Origin: Caproiciproducens galactitolivorans
GTDB taxonomy: Bacteria; Bacillota; Clostridia; Oscillospirales; Acutalibacteraceae
NCBI RefSeq assembly: GCF_004768785.1
Contig: NZ_SRMQ01000003.1
Span: 62,001-126,000 of the forward strand
Reading direction: 5' to 3'
DNA: 64,000 bases
Of this stretch, positions 15,366 to 24,201 are shown in pieces. The notes below the pieces were generated by a model. The model worked only from the letters and a program-made list of their open reading frames with translations, did not search any database and was not told where the DNA came from. Each line of letters opens with the position of its first letter. The stretch's first letter is position 1. Both the position numbers and the translations under genes were made by a program.

Positions 15366-15827
15366 TTATTTTCTTTCCAGGGAAACGTATATGTAGAAAT
15401 GCATATCGTTAATGCGCATCTCCAGACACGTTACCTGCTCAAAGCTTGCCTGTACGACAAAATCGCCGTGCATTAAGGTTGGCGTTGAAATATCCGCCTT
15501 GATTCCCATAATTTCCAAATAGGTGCATGCGCCTGCGGCAAGCATGTTTCCCAGCTCTGAAATGGCGCTCTGTGCCATTTCGTCGAATTCTAATATCGGC
15601 ATTCCGCCCATCATGGAAGAAGCAACCATTTTTGCGCATTCGTCCGTCATGGCAAAAATGACGTTCCCATGCAGATCCCCTGTCACGCCGATGATGCACA
15701 CTACGCCGGGGGCGTCGATTTTGCTTCCGCATTCCGTCTGCCTTTCCAGCGTGACGCTTTCAATACCGAACTGAGGCATTACGTTCAGAAAGGTATTGGA
15801 AAAGGCTTCTTCATATTTATTACTCAT
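15366..15827 (-). CDS. cheX: CheX-family CheY-P phosphatase
   Basis: 153 residues of the CheC/CheX/FliY fold. The phosphatase helix has the E-x2-N signature in 'ISELGNMLAAGA', which attacks phospho-CheY. CheX proteins dephosphorylate CheY to end the signal to the flagellar motor. It overlaps the stop of the upstream CheY-CheX fusion gene by four bases, so both are made together. A terminator follows. Confidence 0.85.
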   Translation of the reverse strand: MSNKYEEAFSNTFLNVMPQFGIESVTLERQTECGSKIDAPGVVCIIGVTGDLHGNVIFAMTDECAKMVASSMMGGMPILEFDEMAQSAISELGNMLAAGACTYLEIMGIKADISTPTLMHGDFVVQASFEQVTCLEMRINDMHFYIYVSLERK

Positions 15828-16684
15828 TCACACTCGCCTCTGTTAAACCCAATATTCATATAAATCTCGCCAAAAGTGGTGTCCGCCTTCACGGAAGTAA
15901 CCGTGTTCAGTTCGGAGTTTGAAATTTTAATTAATTCGCCGTACACAATGGTCGGCGGAGCAACGCGAAGCCCGAAAAGCGGATTGCTTTTATTCATCAG
16001 CGAGCATGCGTTCCCGGCGATAATATTTGAAAGTTCGCCGATTACGTTTATAATGTGCTCTTTTGTCGGCTGGTCGATTTTGAACAGCGTCCGCGCAATT
16101 CCGGAAGCCGTATCCGTAGACATGTCCAGAATCATGCGACCGCCGTAGCGCCCGATAATGCCCATTACCGAGGAGATCCCGCGCGAAGTCTGCTCGATGT
16201 TGGCTTTCTGTTCATCGCGGTATTCCGGGACGGCGTGGAAAAATTTATTGAACGTATCGCTGAGCGCTTCCTTGAATACGGTGTAGTACAGTTTGTCAAG
16301 CTCCGCGAACAATTCTTCGTCCGCCATGATTCGCTTAATTGTAAGGGTAAGCTCCTCGGCGTCTACTGGTTTCTGCACATAACCCGAAATTTTGGCGCGC
16401 TTTGCCTTGCGAATAATTTCGTCGTCCATCATGGAGCTGACGATGACCACCTTCAGGTCCGGATCCAGCTTGTGAAGCGTTTTTGTGCACTCGATTCCGT
16501 CCACTTCCGGCATCGTTATGTCCATTGTGACTACGTCCGGTTTTTCCTTTGCGACCACATCCACAGCCTGTTGCAGATTGTTTGCACTGCCGACGACCTG
16601 AAATCCGTTTTCCGTCAGCATGTTGGTCAGCATCGCTACGGAAAAAGGAGAATCGTCTACGACTGCTACTTTAATTTCCTTCAT
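15824..16684 (-). CDS. response regulator fused to a CheX-like phosphatase domain
   Basis: About 286 residues from the ATG at 16684 (spaced from GCAGGG; an ATG six bases earlier abuts that site). Residues 1-120 are a CheY-like receiver with acidic pocket VVDDS, phospho-acceptor Asp55 (TMDITMP), and the conserved Ser and Lys (VSSMM, VQKPVD). Residues 140-286 are a CheX-like domain with E-x2-N in 'IGELSNIIAGNA'. A receiver fused to its own type of phosphatase suggests a self-limiting switch or phosphate sink in chemotaxis. A sigma-D-like promoter lies upstream, and cheX is translationally coupled downstream. Confidence 0.85.
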   Translation of the reverse strand: MKEIKVAVVDDSPFSVAMLTNMLTENGFQVVGSANNLQQAVDVVAKEKPDVVTMDITMPEVDGIECTKTLHKLDPDLKVVIVSSMMDDEIIRKAKRAKISGYVQKPVDAEELTLTIKRIMADEELFAELDKLYYTVFKEALSDTFNKFFHAVPEYRDEQKANIEQTSRGISSVMGIIGRYGGRMILDMSTDTASGIARTLFKIDQPTKEHIINVIGELSNIIAGNACSLMNKSNPLFGLRVAPPTIVYGELIKISNSELNTVTSVKADTTFGEIYMNIGFNRGECE

Positions 16685-16745
16685 AATCATCCCTGCTTTT
16701 CTGTTTACTAAAATTCTTGCTTTAAAATTGCCCTTTACAACGTAT

Positions 16746-16773
16746 TTTTCGGCTGGTTCTTGCCTTTTTTTTA
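16746..16773 (-). promoter_or_regulatory. sigma-D (FliA-type) promoter of the CheY-CheX operon
   Basis: Minus strand TAAA (16770-16773), 16-base spacer, GCCGAAAA (16746-16753), one base off the GCCGATAA consensus. It lies about 62 bases upstream of the start. Confidence 0.55.
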
Positions 16774-16784
16774 GGGAAACAGGA

Positions 16785-17894
16785 TTATTTTATGGTAATA
16801 AGTTCATAATCCCGGTTCCCCAGCCCGATTTTTACCGCGTGGTCAATTCCGACCCTCCAGTCGGTCACAGGATGCGTGTCTGTGAAATGGTCATGGGTGG
16901 TCTGTGGCTGTTCCGCTAAGAAGCTGCCGTTTAAAACGGGCTGGCGGTTAACCGCATCCGCGCAGGCAACGTCCAGCGCGACGGGGTCAAAGGAAGCGAA
17001 CATGCCCACGTCCGGAACAATCGGTGCATCGTTTTCCGCATGGCAGTCGCAGTTGGGCGACACATCCATTACAAGGCTGATGTGGAAATGGGGGCGGTCC
17101 TTTAACACAGCATAGGCGTATTCCGCAATTTTGCAGTTTAATATTTCGTTCGCCGTATCCCCGCCGGGGTGCACCGCGTCAAAATTACAGGCGCCGATGC
17201 AGCGCCCGCAGCCTACGCATTTCTCATGGTCGATTTGGGCTCGGTGGTTCTCGTCGAAGGAGATCGCGTCGTGCGCGCAGTTTTTGCGGCAGGCGCCGCA
17301 ACCGCGGCATTCGTCCTTCTCCACGACCGGTTTTCCATCGCTGTGCATTTCCATTTTTCCCGCGCGGGAGCCGCAGCCCATGCCGATATTTTTCAGCGCG
17401 CCGCCGATTCCCGTGCTTTCGTGCCCCTTAAAATGGGTCAGGGATATAAATATGTCGGCGTCCATTATCGCGCGGCCGATTTTGGCCTCTTTTACATATT
17501 CGCAGTCGATCGGTACCAGCGTGTCGTCGGTGCCTTTTAGGCCGTCCGCAATTAGGATATGGCAGCCGGTTGCGAACGGGTTGTATCCGTTTTCATAAGC
17601 GGCGTCCAGATGGTCCAGCGCGTTTTTCCTTCTTCCAACATACAGGGTGTTGCAGTCGGTCAGGAAAACCTTCCCGCCCTGCCTGCGCACCAGATCGACG
17701 ATGACCTTCGAGAAATTCGGCCGCAGATAGGAAAGGTTGCCCGGTTCGCCGAAATGGATTTTCACCGCCGTGTACCTGTCCGCGAAGGGAAGCGTTTCAA
17801 TGCCGGCTTTCTTCACGAGCTTTTCCAGCTTCTGCAGAAGGTTGCATTCCGAAGTAGCCCGGAAATCCGCAAAATAAACTTTTGATTTTTCCAT
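16785..17894 (-). CDS. DUF362 protein with 2x[4Fe-4S] ferredoxin domain
   Basis: 369 residues. An N-terminal DUF362 domain (about 1-185; 'VKIHFGEPGNLSYLRPNF', 'HFKGHESTGIGGALKNIGMGC') is followed by two ferredoxin motifs, CRGCGACRKNC and CVGCGRCIGAC, each with a further Cys-Pro-like neighbour (about 195-250). A short DUF362 tail completes the protein. Members are redox proteins of unknown reaction in anaerobes. It is preceded by GGAGAA and separated from the ROK gene by 180 bases, so it appears to be a single-gene unit. A signal peptide is absent; cytoplasmic. Confidence 0.8.
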   Translation of the reverse strand: MEKSKVYFADFRATSECNLLQKLEKLVKKAGIETLPFADRYTAVKIHFGEPGNLSYLRPNFSKVIVDLVRRQGGKVFLTDCNTLYVGRRKNALDHLDAAYENGYNPFATGCHILIADGLKGTDDTLVPIDCEYVKEAKIGRAIMDADIFISLTHFKGHESTGIGGALKNIGMGCGSRAGKMEMHSDGKPVVEKDECRGCGACRKNCAHDAISFDENHRAQIDHEKCVGCGRCIGACNFDAVHPGGDTANEILNCKIAEYAYAVLKDRPHFHISLVMDVSPNCDCHAENDAPIVPDVGMFASFDPVALDVACADAVNRQPVLNGSFLAEQPQTTHDHFTDTHPVTDWRVGIDHAVKIGLGNRDYELITIK

Positions 17895-18045
17895 GTTCCA
17901 TTCTCCTTTTGCCGCAGGCGGCCCAACAGCTTTTTGCGGTTTGCGTTAAAATATTTAAACTTTTTTCAAATCAGGCTTTCAAATGAACGAAAAGAAGAAT
18001 CCTATGGCTGAAAAGCCATCTTCATCATCATTATACCATAAAATG

Positions 18046-18078
18046 ATAGCCTCTGCATTTCCAGAATGCAAAGGCTAT
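18046..18078 (-). terminator. terminator of the ROK regulator gene
   Basis: ATAGCCT/AGGCTAT plus TGCATT/AATGCA with one mismatch (18046-18078) overlaps the ROK stop. On the minus strand it is followed by CATTTTATGG. A weaker TGGCT/AGCCA hairpin lies just beyond at 18005-18018. Confidence 0.5.
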
Positions 18079-19298
18079 GTATGCTCATAATTGCAGATTC
18101 TATCGAAAATGATCTCTTTGGAAAGGGCGAACAGCCCACAGATCCCGGCATTCGTTTCCAAACTTGCGGAAACCACGCTTATGGGCTCGAATGCGCTTTC
18201 CTGCACAATGCGGTTGATGATCGGAAGCATCTGCGATTGAAAGGTAACGTAATCACCACCCAAAATGACCATGTCGCAGTTTAGAAGGCTGATAATATTG
18301 GAAATGGTCGCGCCGATTATTTCAGATATTCCGTCAATGCATTTTTTTAAAAATTCGTCGCCCTCGCGCCAGACCCGTACAATGTCTTTGAACCCGGCCG
18401 AATCGGGAGTTTTCCCCAGCGCGGCGAAGGCGTCCCGCGTCTCCTTCGGCGCTTTGGTACGGATGTATTGCTTCAGCGCTCGGATATTGACGGTGTCGCC
18501 CAGATTCCCGAATTTTCCGTTTACCAGCCCCAAAGGCCCGGCAGGAATGGAGTTCGAAATTTCTCCCGCGCGGTTGGTGCTGCCCAGGTACAGCTTTCCA
18601 TTAATAATGATACCCGCGCCGAACCCGTAGCCGCCGCTGATGTACACAAGGTTTTCCGCCTTTTTGCCGGCACCGGTGGTGAACTCCCCCACCGCCGCGG
18701 CGTTTACGTCGTTTACGACCAGCACCTGCGTTTCAAAAAGTTCTTCCAGCTGGCGGGAAAGGTCGCTCATATTCCAGTTGGCAAAATTGGATTCCGCGTA
18801 GTAATTGCGGTTTTCCGGGTCAAACACGCCCGGGCACGAAATCGCAATAATCGCCAGATCCTGGCGGCTCAACCCCGCGGTAGAAAGCAGAAGATTGGTT
18901 GCGTTTAAAACCAGATTCAGCCTTTCGGGGTACTTGGCGTCGTTTGCGATCGCAACCGTAATCTTGTTGAGGGTCTCGCCGCGCAGGTTCCCCAGCACGA
19001 AGATCGGATCCTCGAAATTCAGCTCAATCGCAATAATATATTGGTAATTTTCATTGAATTTGAGAAGGATGGGCTTGCGTCCGCCTGTGGACATGGCGGC
19101 TCCGGCGCCTACCTCCTGAATGATCCCAATATCCAGCAGGGACGAAATGTTTTCCGTCATGGCGGATTTACTGATGCACAGCTCGCGCGACAGTTCCGCA
19201 CGGGAAATCGGTTCGTCGCAGTAGATTTTTTCAAGGATAACCCTTTGGTTAATCGACCGGATATGGGTTTGGTCTACGGTGTGTATAATGTTCATCAC
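18075..19298 (-). CDS. ROK-family transcriptional regulator
   Basis: 407 residues. An N-terminal winged helix (about 15-75; 'ISRAELSRELCISKSAMTENISSLLDIGII') precedes a ROK sugar-kinase-like domain with 'VNDVNAAAVGE' and 'GYGFGAGIIINGKLYLG'. The zinc motif CxCGxxGC of ROK kinases is replaced (LVNGKFGNLGD), so it is likely a sensor rather than a kinase. It is divergent from the oligopeptide transporter with 285 bases between, so it may control that operon, its own gene, or both. The effector is probably a sugar or sugar phosphate (inference). Confidence 0.85.
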   Translation of the reverse strand: MMNIIHTVDQTHIRSINQRVILEKIYCDEPISRAELSRELCISKSAMTENISSLLDIGIIQEVGAGAAMSTGGRKPILLKFNENYQYIIAIELNFEDPIFVLGNLRGETLNKITVAIANDAKYPERLNLVLNATNLLLSTAGLSRQDLAIIAISCPGVFDPENRNYYAESNFANWNMSDLSRQLEELFETQVLVVNDVNAAAVGEFTTGAGKKAENLVYISGGYGFGAGIIINGKLYLGSTNRAGEISNSIPAGPLGLVNGKFGNLGDTVNIRALKQYIRTKAPKETRDAFAALGKTPDSAGFKDIVRVWREGDEFLKKCIDGISEIIGATISNIISLLNCDMVILGGDYVTFQSQMLPIINRIVQESAFEPISVVSASLETNAGICGLFALSKEIIFDRICNYEHT

Positions 19299-19330
19299 GA
19301 TCCATTCATTTATTGTCGGATTTTGTAACC

Positions 19331-19359
19331 ATCATAGCATGGGAAAATTCGATTTTCAA
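19331..19359 (-). promoter_or_regulatory. promoter of the ROK regulator
   Basis: Minus strand TTGAAA (19354-19359), 17-base spacer, TATGAT (19331-19336), 33 bases upstream of the start codon. Confidence 0.6.
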
Positions 19360-19432
19360 TAGTATTGCTGGGATTTTTAATTAAATCTATACAAAATTAC
19401 GAAAATGAATTAAAATGTTATTGGTAAATACA

Positions 19433-19461
19433 TTGACTTTTTGAAAGGATGGTGATAATAT
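19433..19461 (+). promoter_or_regulatory. promoter of the oligopeptide ABC operon
   Basis: TTGACT (19433-19438), 17-base spacer, TAATAT (19456-19461). The start codon is about 120 bases downstream, leaving a leader of roughly 115 bases with no obvious riboswitch. Confidence 0.55.
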
Positions 19462-19582
19462 CAAAATAAGTAAGTTCGGAAACAAAACAAACTAAAGACC
19501 CTTATGATCAGTCAATCTTACGCACAGTATTATTATTCCAAAAGCAAAAAATCAAAAATTTTTAGGAAAGAAGAGAGATTGT

Positions 19583-21229
19583 ATGAAAAAGAGCAAACTG
19601 CTTGCACTGATTCTTGCAGCGGCCATGGTCATAACAGCCGGTGGCTGCGGTTTCACAGGTTCATCCGGCGGCACCGCTGCGTCCGGTACGGAACAGACGG
19701 CGAGTTCCGGGGCGGCGTCCAGCGACACCATTACGGTGTACGACACAAACGAAATTCGCACCATGGTGCAGTGGGCGGCTTCCGACACAAACTCCTTTAC
19801 CATTCTGAATAATGTATCCGAAGGGCTTTACCGCCTGAACGCCAAGCATGAGCCGGAACCGGCTTTGGCGCAGGACTGCAAGATTTCTGACGACAAGCTT
19901 ACCTACACCTTTACGCTGAGGGACGGCCTGAAATGGAGCAACGGCACCTCCCTTACCGCGAAGGATTTCGTATTTTCCTGGCTCAAGCAGATGAGCGCGG
20001 ACGCTACAAACGGCTATTCTTTCATTATGACGGACTACATCGTCAACGGTGAGGAATATCTTGCCGGCAAAGCGAAAGCCGAGGATGTCGGCGTGAAAGC
20101 GCTTGACGACAAAACCTTTGAAGTCAAGCTGAAGCAGCCGACACCGTATTTCATCCGCCTGACCACCCTTCCGATGTTTTTCCCGCTGAACGAGGAATTT
20201 GTGAAATCCAAGGGCGATAAGTACGGCCTGGATGCGGGCAGCATGATTTACTGCGGCCCATATGTACTTACCTCCTACGACCCGGCGAGCGGAAGCGTTA
20301 TGAAGAAGAACGATTCCTATTGGGACGCTGCGAATGTAAAAGTTCCGAACGTCAAGGTTCGCATCATTAAGGAACAGGCCACGGCTCTTAACGCTTACAA
20401 GGCCGGCGAGCTTTCCAGGGTCATCCTTTCATCTTCCGACGTTCCGGCAATGAAATCCAGCCCGGAATTCAGCTCCAACAATGAATTCCGCACGACTTAC
20501 CTCCAGTTCAACCTGACGGACAAGACATTGTCCAATAAAAATATCCGTACAGCGCTCGGTTATGCGATCGACCGCAAAACCCTTGCGGACGCCATCCTTT
20601 CCGACGGTTCCGCACCGGCAACCGGCCTGATTCCGAACTATATGTACGGGAACGGCAAGGAGACATTCCGTGAACTCAACGGCGACATTACTGCGTTCGA
20701 TGCAGCGAAGGCAAAGGAATACTGGGACAAGGGCGTAAAAGAGCTTGGCAGCGTACCGACCCTCACCCTTTTGACCGAGGACGATTCCGTAACAAAGACC
20801 GTTGCAACCTACCTTCAGAGCGAATTTAAGAAGAATCTTGGCATTGATGTAAAGATTGATTCCAAAACGAAAAAGGCAAGAAACCAGCTGATGGATAACA
20901 ACAACTTCCAGATGGCGATTACCGCCTGGGGCGCGGACTACGACGATGCAATGACTTATATGGATCTGTGGACAAACGGCACACCGTACCGCGGAAGCTA
21001 CAAGAGCGACACCTATAACGGGTTGATTGCCGACGCGAAAAAGCAGACCGACGACGAAAAGCGCCTGCAGGATATGCTTACGGCGGAAAAGCTCCTGGTT
21101 GTTAATGACGCGGTCGTATCCCCGCTGTTCTACAGAGGATCCGCTTATCTCACAAAACCGAATGTGAAAAACCTGGTTACCCATCCGTTTGGCGCACCGA
21201 TCGAATTCAAATATGCTTCCCTGAATTAA
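19583..21229 (+). CDS. oligopeptide-binding lipoprotein (SBP family 5)
   Basis: 548 residues. The signal peptide ends in lipobox ITAGGC (Cys22), followed by a Gly/Ser/Thr-rich linker. The body is a periplasmic-binding-protein fold of the OppA/DppA class: 'YRLNAKHEPEPALAQ', 'YTFTLRDGLKWSNGTSLTAKDF' and 'IRTALGYAIDRKTLADAIL' are family landmarks. It captures peptides at the outer face of the membrane for the permease and ATPase genes that follow. It is separated from them by a terminator hairpin, which would give an excess of this subunit. Peptide or mureopeptide specificity cannot be told. Confidence 0.9.
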   Translation: MKKSKLLALILAAAMVITAGGCGFTGSSGGTAASGTEQTASSGAASSDTITVYDTNEIRTMVQWAASDTNSFTILNNVSEGLYRLNAKHEPEPALAQDCKISDDKLTYTFTLRDGLKWSNGTSLTAKDFVFSWLKQMSADATNGYSFIMTDYIVNGEEYLAGKAKAEDVGVKALDDKTFEVKLKQPTPYFIRLTTLPMFFPLNEEFVKSKGDKYGLDAGSMIYCGPYVLTSYDPASGSVMKKNDSYWDAANVKVPNVKVRIIKEQATALNAYKAGELSRVILSSSDVPAMKSSPEFSSNNEFRTTYLQFNLTDKTLSNKNIRTALGYAIDRKTLADAILSDGSAPATGLIPNYMYGNGKETFRELNGDITAFDAAKAKEYWDKGVKELGSVPTLTLLTEDDSVTKTVATYLQSEFKKNLGIDVKIDSKTKKARNQLMDNNNFQMAITAWGADYDDAMTYMDLWTNGTPYRGSYKSDTYNGLIADAKKQTDDEKRLQDMLTAEKLLVVNDAVVSPLFYRGSAYLTKPNVKNLVTHPFGAPIEFKYASLN

Positions 21230-21251
21230 GAGAATCGGGAAACTGGGAATG

Positions 21252-21281
21252 AAAGAGGGGGAGGAGTTCTTCCCCCTCTTT
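21252..21281 (+). terminator. partial terminator between binding protein and permeases
   Basis: AAAGAGGGGGA / TCCCCCTCTTT (21252-21262, 21271-21281), 8-base loop, then T-rich. It probably reduces expression of the downstream permease and ATPase genes relative to the binding protein. Confidence 0.8.
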
Positions 21282-21313
21282 TTTAGTAAAGATAGCTAGG
21301 GAGGGTATACGGA

Positions 21314-22255
21314 ATGTTCAGATACATATGCAAGCGCATGGTGTATTTGCTGATTACTCTGTTAATCATTTTAACAACGACCTTTTTCCTGATGAAAAAA
21401 CTGCCGGGCACGCCGTTTGATTCGGAGCGCTTTTCCCTGCTACCGGCGGATCAGCAGGCGCAGTTACTGGAAAAATACGGGCTGAACGACCCGGTCATCG
21501 TTCAATACGGCAAATATATCCTGAATGTGGCAAAAGGGGATTTCGGAACCTCCTTTTTCTATTCGGGTCAGCCGGTTTCCGGCGTAATTATGGGGCGTAT
21601 AGGCCCTTCGGCCCTGATCGGTATTCAGGCGATCCTTATCGGCCTTTCCATCGGGCTGATTTTGGGCATCATCGCCGCGTGGCGGCACAACAGCGGAATC
21701 GATTATTTTACCATGGTTATCGCCGTTCTGGGCGTGTCGGTTCCGAACTTTGTTGCCGCGGCGCTGCTGCAATACTATGTCGGGCTGAAATGGGGGCTTC
21801 TCCCCGTGGCTTTCTGGGAAAGCTGGAAAAACTCCGTGCTGCCCTCCATTGCGCTTTCGTTCAGCGTTACCGCAATGATCGCGCGCTTTATGCGCACGGA
21901 AATGCTGGATGTGCTGGGACAGGACTATATTGTAACCGCCAAGGCGAAGGGCCTGAACCAGTTTAAGGTTTTAATGCGGCATGCGGTGCGCAACTCGATC
22001 ATTCCGGTTGTAACCATCCTTGGGCCGATCGTAGTCAACCTGCTGACCGGTTCCCTTGCGGTTGAAAATATTTACAGCATCCCCGGAATCGGCAGCCTGT
22101 TTGTGGATTCCATCAAAACGAACGACTATTCCACAATTATGGGAATCACCGTTTTTTACAGCGCATTCTACATTTTTGTGATGCTGGTCGTCGATATCCT
22201 CTATTCGGTCATTGACCCGAGGATTCGCCTGGCGTCCAACGGAAAGGGGGATTAA
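21314..22255 (+). CDS. oppB: peptide ABC permease, OppB type
   Basis: 313 residues, six membrane helices, with the first at residues 9-30 and the large loop 'LPADQQAQLLEKYGLNDPVIVQY' typical of OppB/DppB. The coupling motif 'EMLDVLGQDYIVTAKAKGLN' (EAA loop) contacts the ATPases. It starts 10 bases after GGGAGG, and ends 3 bases before OppC. Confidence 0.92.
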   Translation: MFRYICKRMVYLLITLLIILTTTFFLMKKLPGTPFDSERFSLLPADQQAQLLEKYGLNDPVIVQYGKYILNVAKGDFGTSFFYSGQPVSGVIMGRIGPSALIGIQAILIGLSIGLILGIIAAWRHNSGIDYFTMVIAVLGVSVPNFVAAALLQYYVGLKWGLLPVAFWESWKNSVLPSIALSFSVTAMIARFMRTEMLDVLGQDYIVTAKAKGLNQFKVLMRHAVRNSIIPVVTILGPIVVNLLTGSLAVENIYSIPGIGSLFVDSIKTNDYSTIMGITVFYSAFYIFVMLVVDILYSVIDPRIRLASNGKGD

Positions 22256-22258
22256 CAA

Positions 22259-23182
22259 ATGACGAAAACAGAAATCCCTCAGGAGCTGTTTACCAAAGTC
22301 GTGGTGGACAAGGACGAAAGGGAACACATCGCCCGCCCGAACCTGACGGCGTTCCAGGACGGCTGGCTGCGCCTGAAAAAGAACAAGGCGGCGGTTGTCA
22401 GCCTGTTTGTGCTGGTCATCGTCATCCTCCTTGCGATTTTCGGCCCGGTTTTCGCAAAGCATACCTACTTCGATACGGATTATTCGCGGATTTATCAATC
22501 CCCGAGCGCTGCCTATCCCTTCGGCACCGACCAGTTCGGCCGCGACCAATGGGCGCGTATCTGGCAGGGTACGCGGATTTCGCTTTTAATCGCCTTTGCC
22601 GCCGCATTCATCGACCTGTTTATCGGCGTAACGTTCGGCGCGGTTTCGGCTCTATTCGGCGGCAGGGTGGACGCAATTATGCAGCGTATCATTGAAGTCC
22701 TTGTCGGCGTTCCGCAACTGATTATCGTCATTTTGCTGATGATGGTCATGCCTGCCGGAATCTGGACGATCGTTCTGGCGCTTTCTATTACCGGATGGGT
22801 GAACATGGCGCGTTTGGTGCGCGCCCAGATTCTGAAGCTGAAAAACCAGGAATTCGTCCTGGCCGCCCGCGTGCTGGGTACCAGCAACCGGGATATCATC
22901 TTGAAGCACCTTATTCCGAATACTGTCGGCGTTATTGTTATCAACGCCATGTTCGACATCCCATCGGCGATTTTCACCGAAGCGTTTTTAAGCTTTATCG
23001 GAATCGGCCTGGCGGAGCCGAACGCCTCGCTGGGGGTTCTGATCAACAATGGGTATCAGGTTTTGCAGAATTTCCCGTACCTGCTGATCTTCCCCGCTCT
23101 GGTCATTATTTTAATCATGGTTTGTTTCAGTATTCTGGGCGACGGGCTGCGCGACGCGCTTGACCCCAGAATGAGACAGTGA
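22259..23182 (+). CDS. oppC: peptide ABC permease, OppC type
   Basis: 307 residues. A cytoplasmic N-terminus with the OppC_N domain (about 30-90; 'AFQDGWLRLKKNKAAVVSLF') precedes 'HPFGTDQFGRDQWAR'-like loop residues ('YPFGTDQFGRDQWARIW') that mark OppC/DppC. Five further helices and an EAA loop ('QEFVLAARVLGTSNRDII') follow. It pairs with OppB to form the transmembrane channel. The stop overlaps the region of the OppD ribosome site. Confidence 0.92.
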   Translation: MTKTEIPQELFTKVVVDKDEREHIARPNLTAFQDGWLRLKKNKAAVVSLFVLVIVILLAIFGPVFAKHTYFDTDYSRIYQSPSAAYPFGTDQFGRDQWARIWQGTRISLLIAFAAAFIDLFIGVTFGAVSALFGGRVDAIMQRIIEVLVGVPQLIIVILLMMVMPAGIWTIVLALSITGWVNMARLVRAQILKLKNQEFVLAARVLGTSNRDIILKHLIPNTVGVIVINAMFDIPSAIFTEAFLSFIGIGLAEPNASLGVLINNGYQVLQNFPYLLIFPALVIILIMVCFSILGDGLRDALDPRMRQ

Positions 23183-23193
23183 GGAGGGCCGCA

Positions 23194-24201
23194 ATGAGCA
23201 GTTTATTGGAAGTAGAAAACCTGCATGTGCATATTAAGACGCAGCTTGGCGTTGTCCAGGCGGTGCGCGGCGTCAGCTTCTCGCTGGAAAAAGGGGAAAC
23301 CCTCGCCATTGTGGGCGAGTCCGGTTCGGGAAAATCCATCACCGTAAAAGGGATCATGGGGCTTCTGCCGAACAACGGCAGGGTGGCCGAAGGCGTGGTC
23401 CGCATGGAAGGCCGGGAGCTTACCACGCTTCCGGAACGCGAAATGCAAAAAATCCGCGGCGAAGAAATTTCGATGATTTTCCAGGATCCGATGACCTCGT
23501 TGAACCCAACGATGACCGTCGGCAAGCAGATAATGGAAGTCATCCACGAGCATCATCCCGAGCTTTCCAAGGAAACGCTGAAGGAGCGGGCGATCGAGCA
23601 GATCCGCTTAGTCGGACTTTCCAACCCGGAAACCCGCTTCGGGCAGTACCCCCATCAGCTTTCCGGCGGCATGCGCCAGCGCGTGATTATTGCAATCGCG
23701 CTTGCGTGCAACCCGAAAATCCTGATTGCGGACGAACCCACCACCGCGCTGGATGTTACCATTCAGGCGCAGATTCTGGATTTAATGAAAGAGCTGCAGG
23801 GGAAAATCGATACGTCTATTATCCTGATTACCCATAATCTGGGCGTGGTTGCGAATATTGCGGACCGCGTGGCCGTTATGTACGGCGGCAGGCTGGTGGA
23901 AACCGGCGGCTTGCGCGACCTGTTTTACGAAACCGCCCATCCCTATACGAAGGGCCTGCTGGCTTCCATCCCGAAGCTACACGAGCACAACCAGCAGCTC
24001 TTTTCCATTCTGGGTACGCCGCCCGACCTGATGGACCCGCCGAAGGGCTGTCCGTTTGCCGCCCGCTGCCCGCATACAATGAAGGTGTGTCAGGAATATA
24101 TGCCGGAATACACCAGCCTTTCCGGCACCCACAAAGCCGCGTGCTGGCTTTTGGACGAACGCGCGAAAAAGCAGGGAAAGGACGGTGCGGACAATGCCTG
24201 A
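23194..24201 (+). CDS. oppD: peptide ABC ATPase, OppD type
   Basis: About 335 residues from the ATG at 23194, placed 7 bases after GAGGAGGG. Walker [10 protein letters not shown]-loop, signature LSGGMRQR, Walker [13 protein letters not shown] and H-loop THNLG are intact. The C-terminal oligopeptide-transporter domain carries Cys residues ([14 protein letters not shown]), a [4Fe-4S]-like or structural cluster usual in this family. It overlaps the start of OppF by 8 bases. Confidence 0.93.
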   Translation: MSSLLEVENLHVHIKTQLGVVQAVRGVSFSLEKGETLAIVGESGSGKSITVKGIMGLLPNNGRVAEGVVRMEGRELTTLPEREMQKIRGEEISMIFQDPMTSLNPTMTVGKQIMEVIHEHHPELSKETLKERAIEQIRLVGLSNPETRFGQYPHQLSGGMRQRVIIAIALACNPKILIADEPTTALDVTIQAQILDLMKELQGKIDTSIILITHNLGVVANIADRVAVMYGGRLVETGGLRDLFYETAHPYTKGLLASIPKLHEHNQQLFSILGTPPDLMDPPKGCPFAARCPHTMKVCQEYMPEYTSLSGTHKAACWLLDERAKKQGKDGADNA

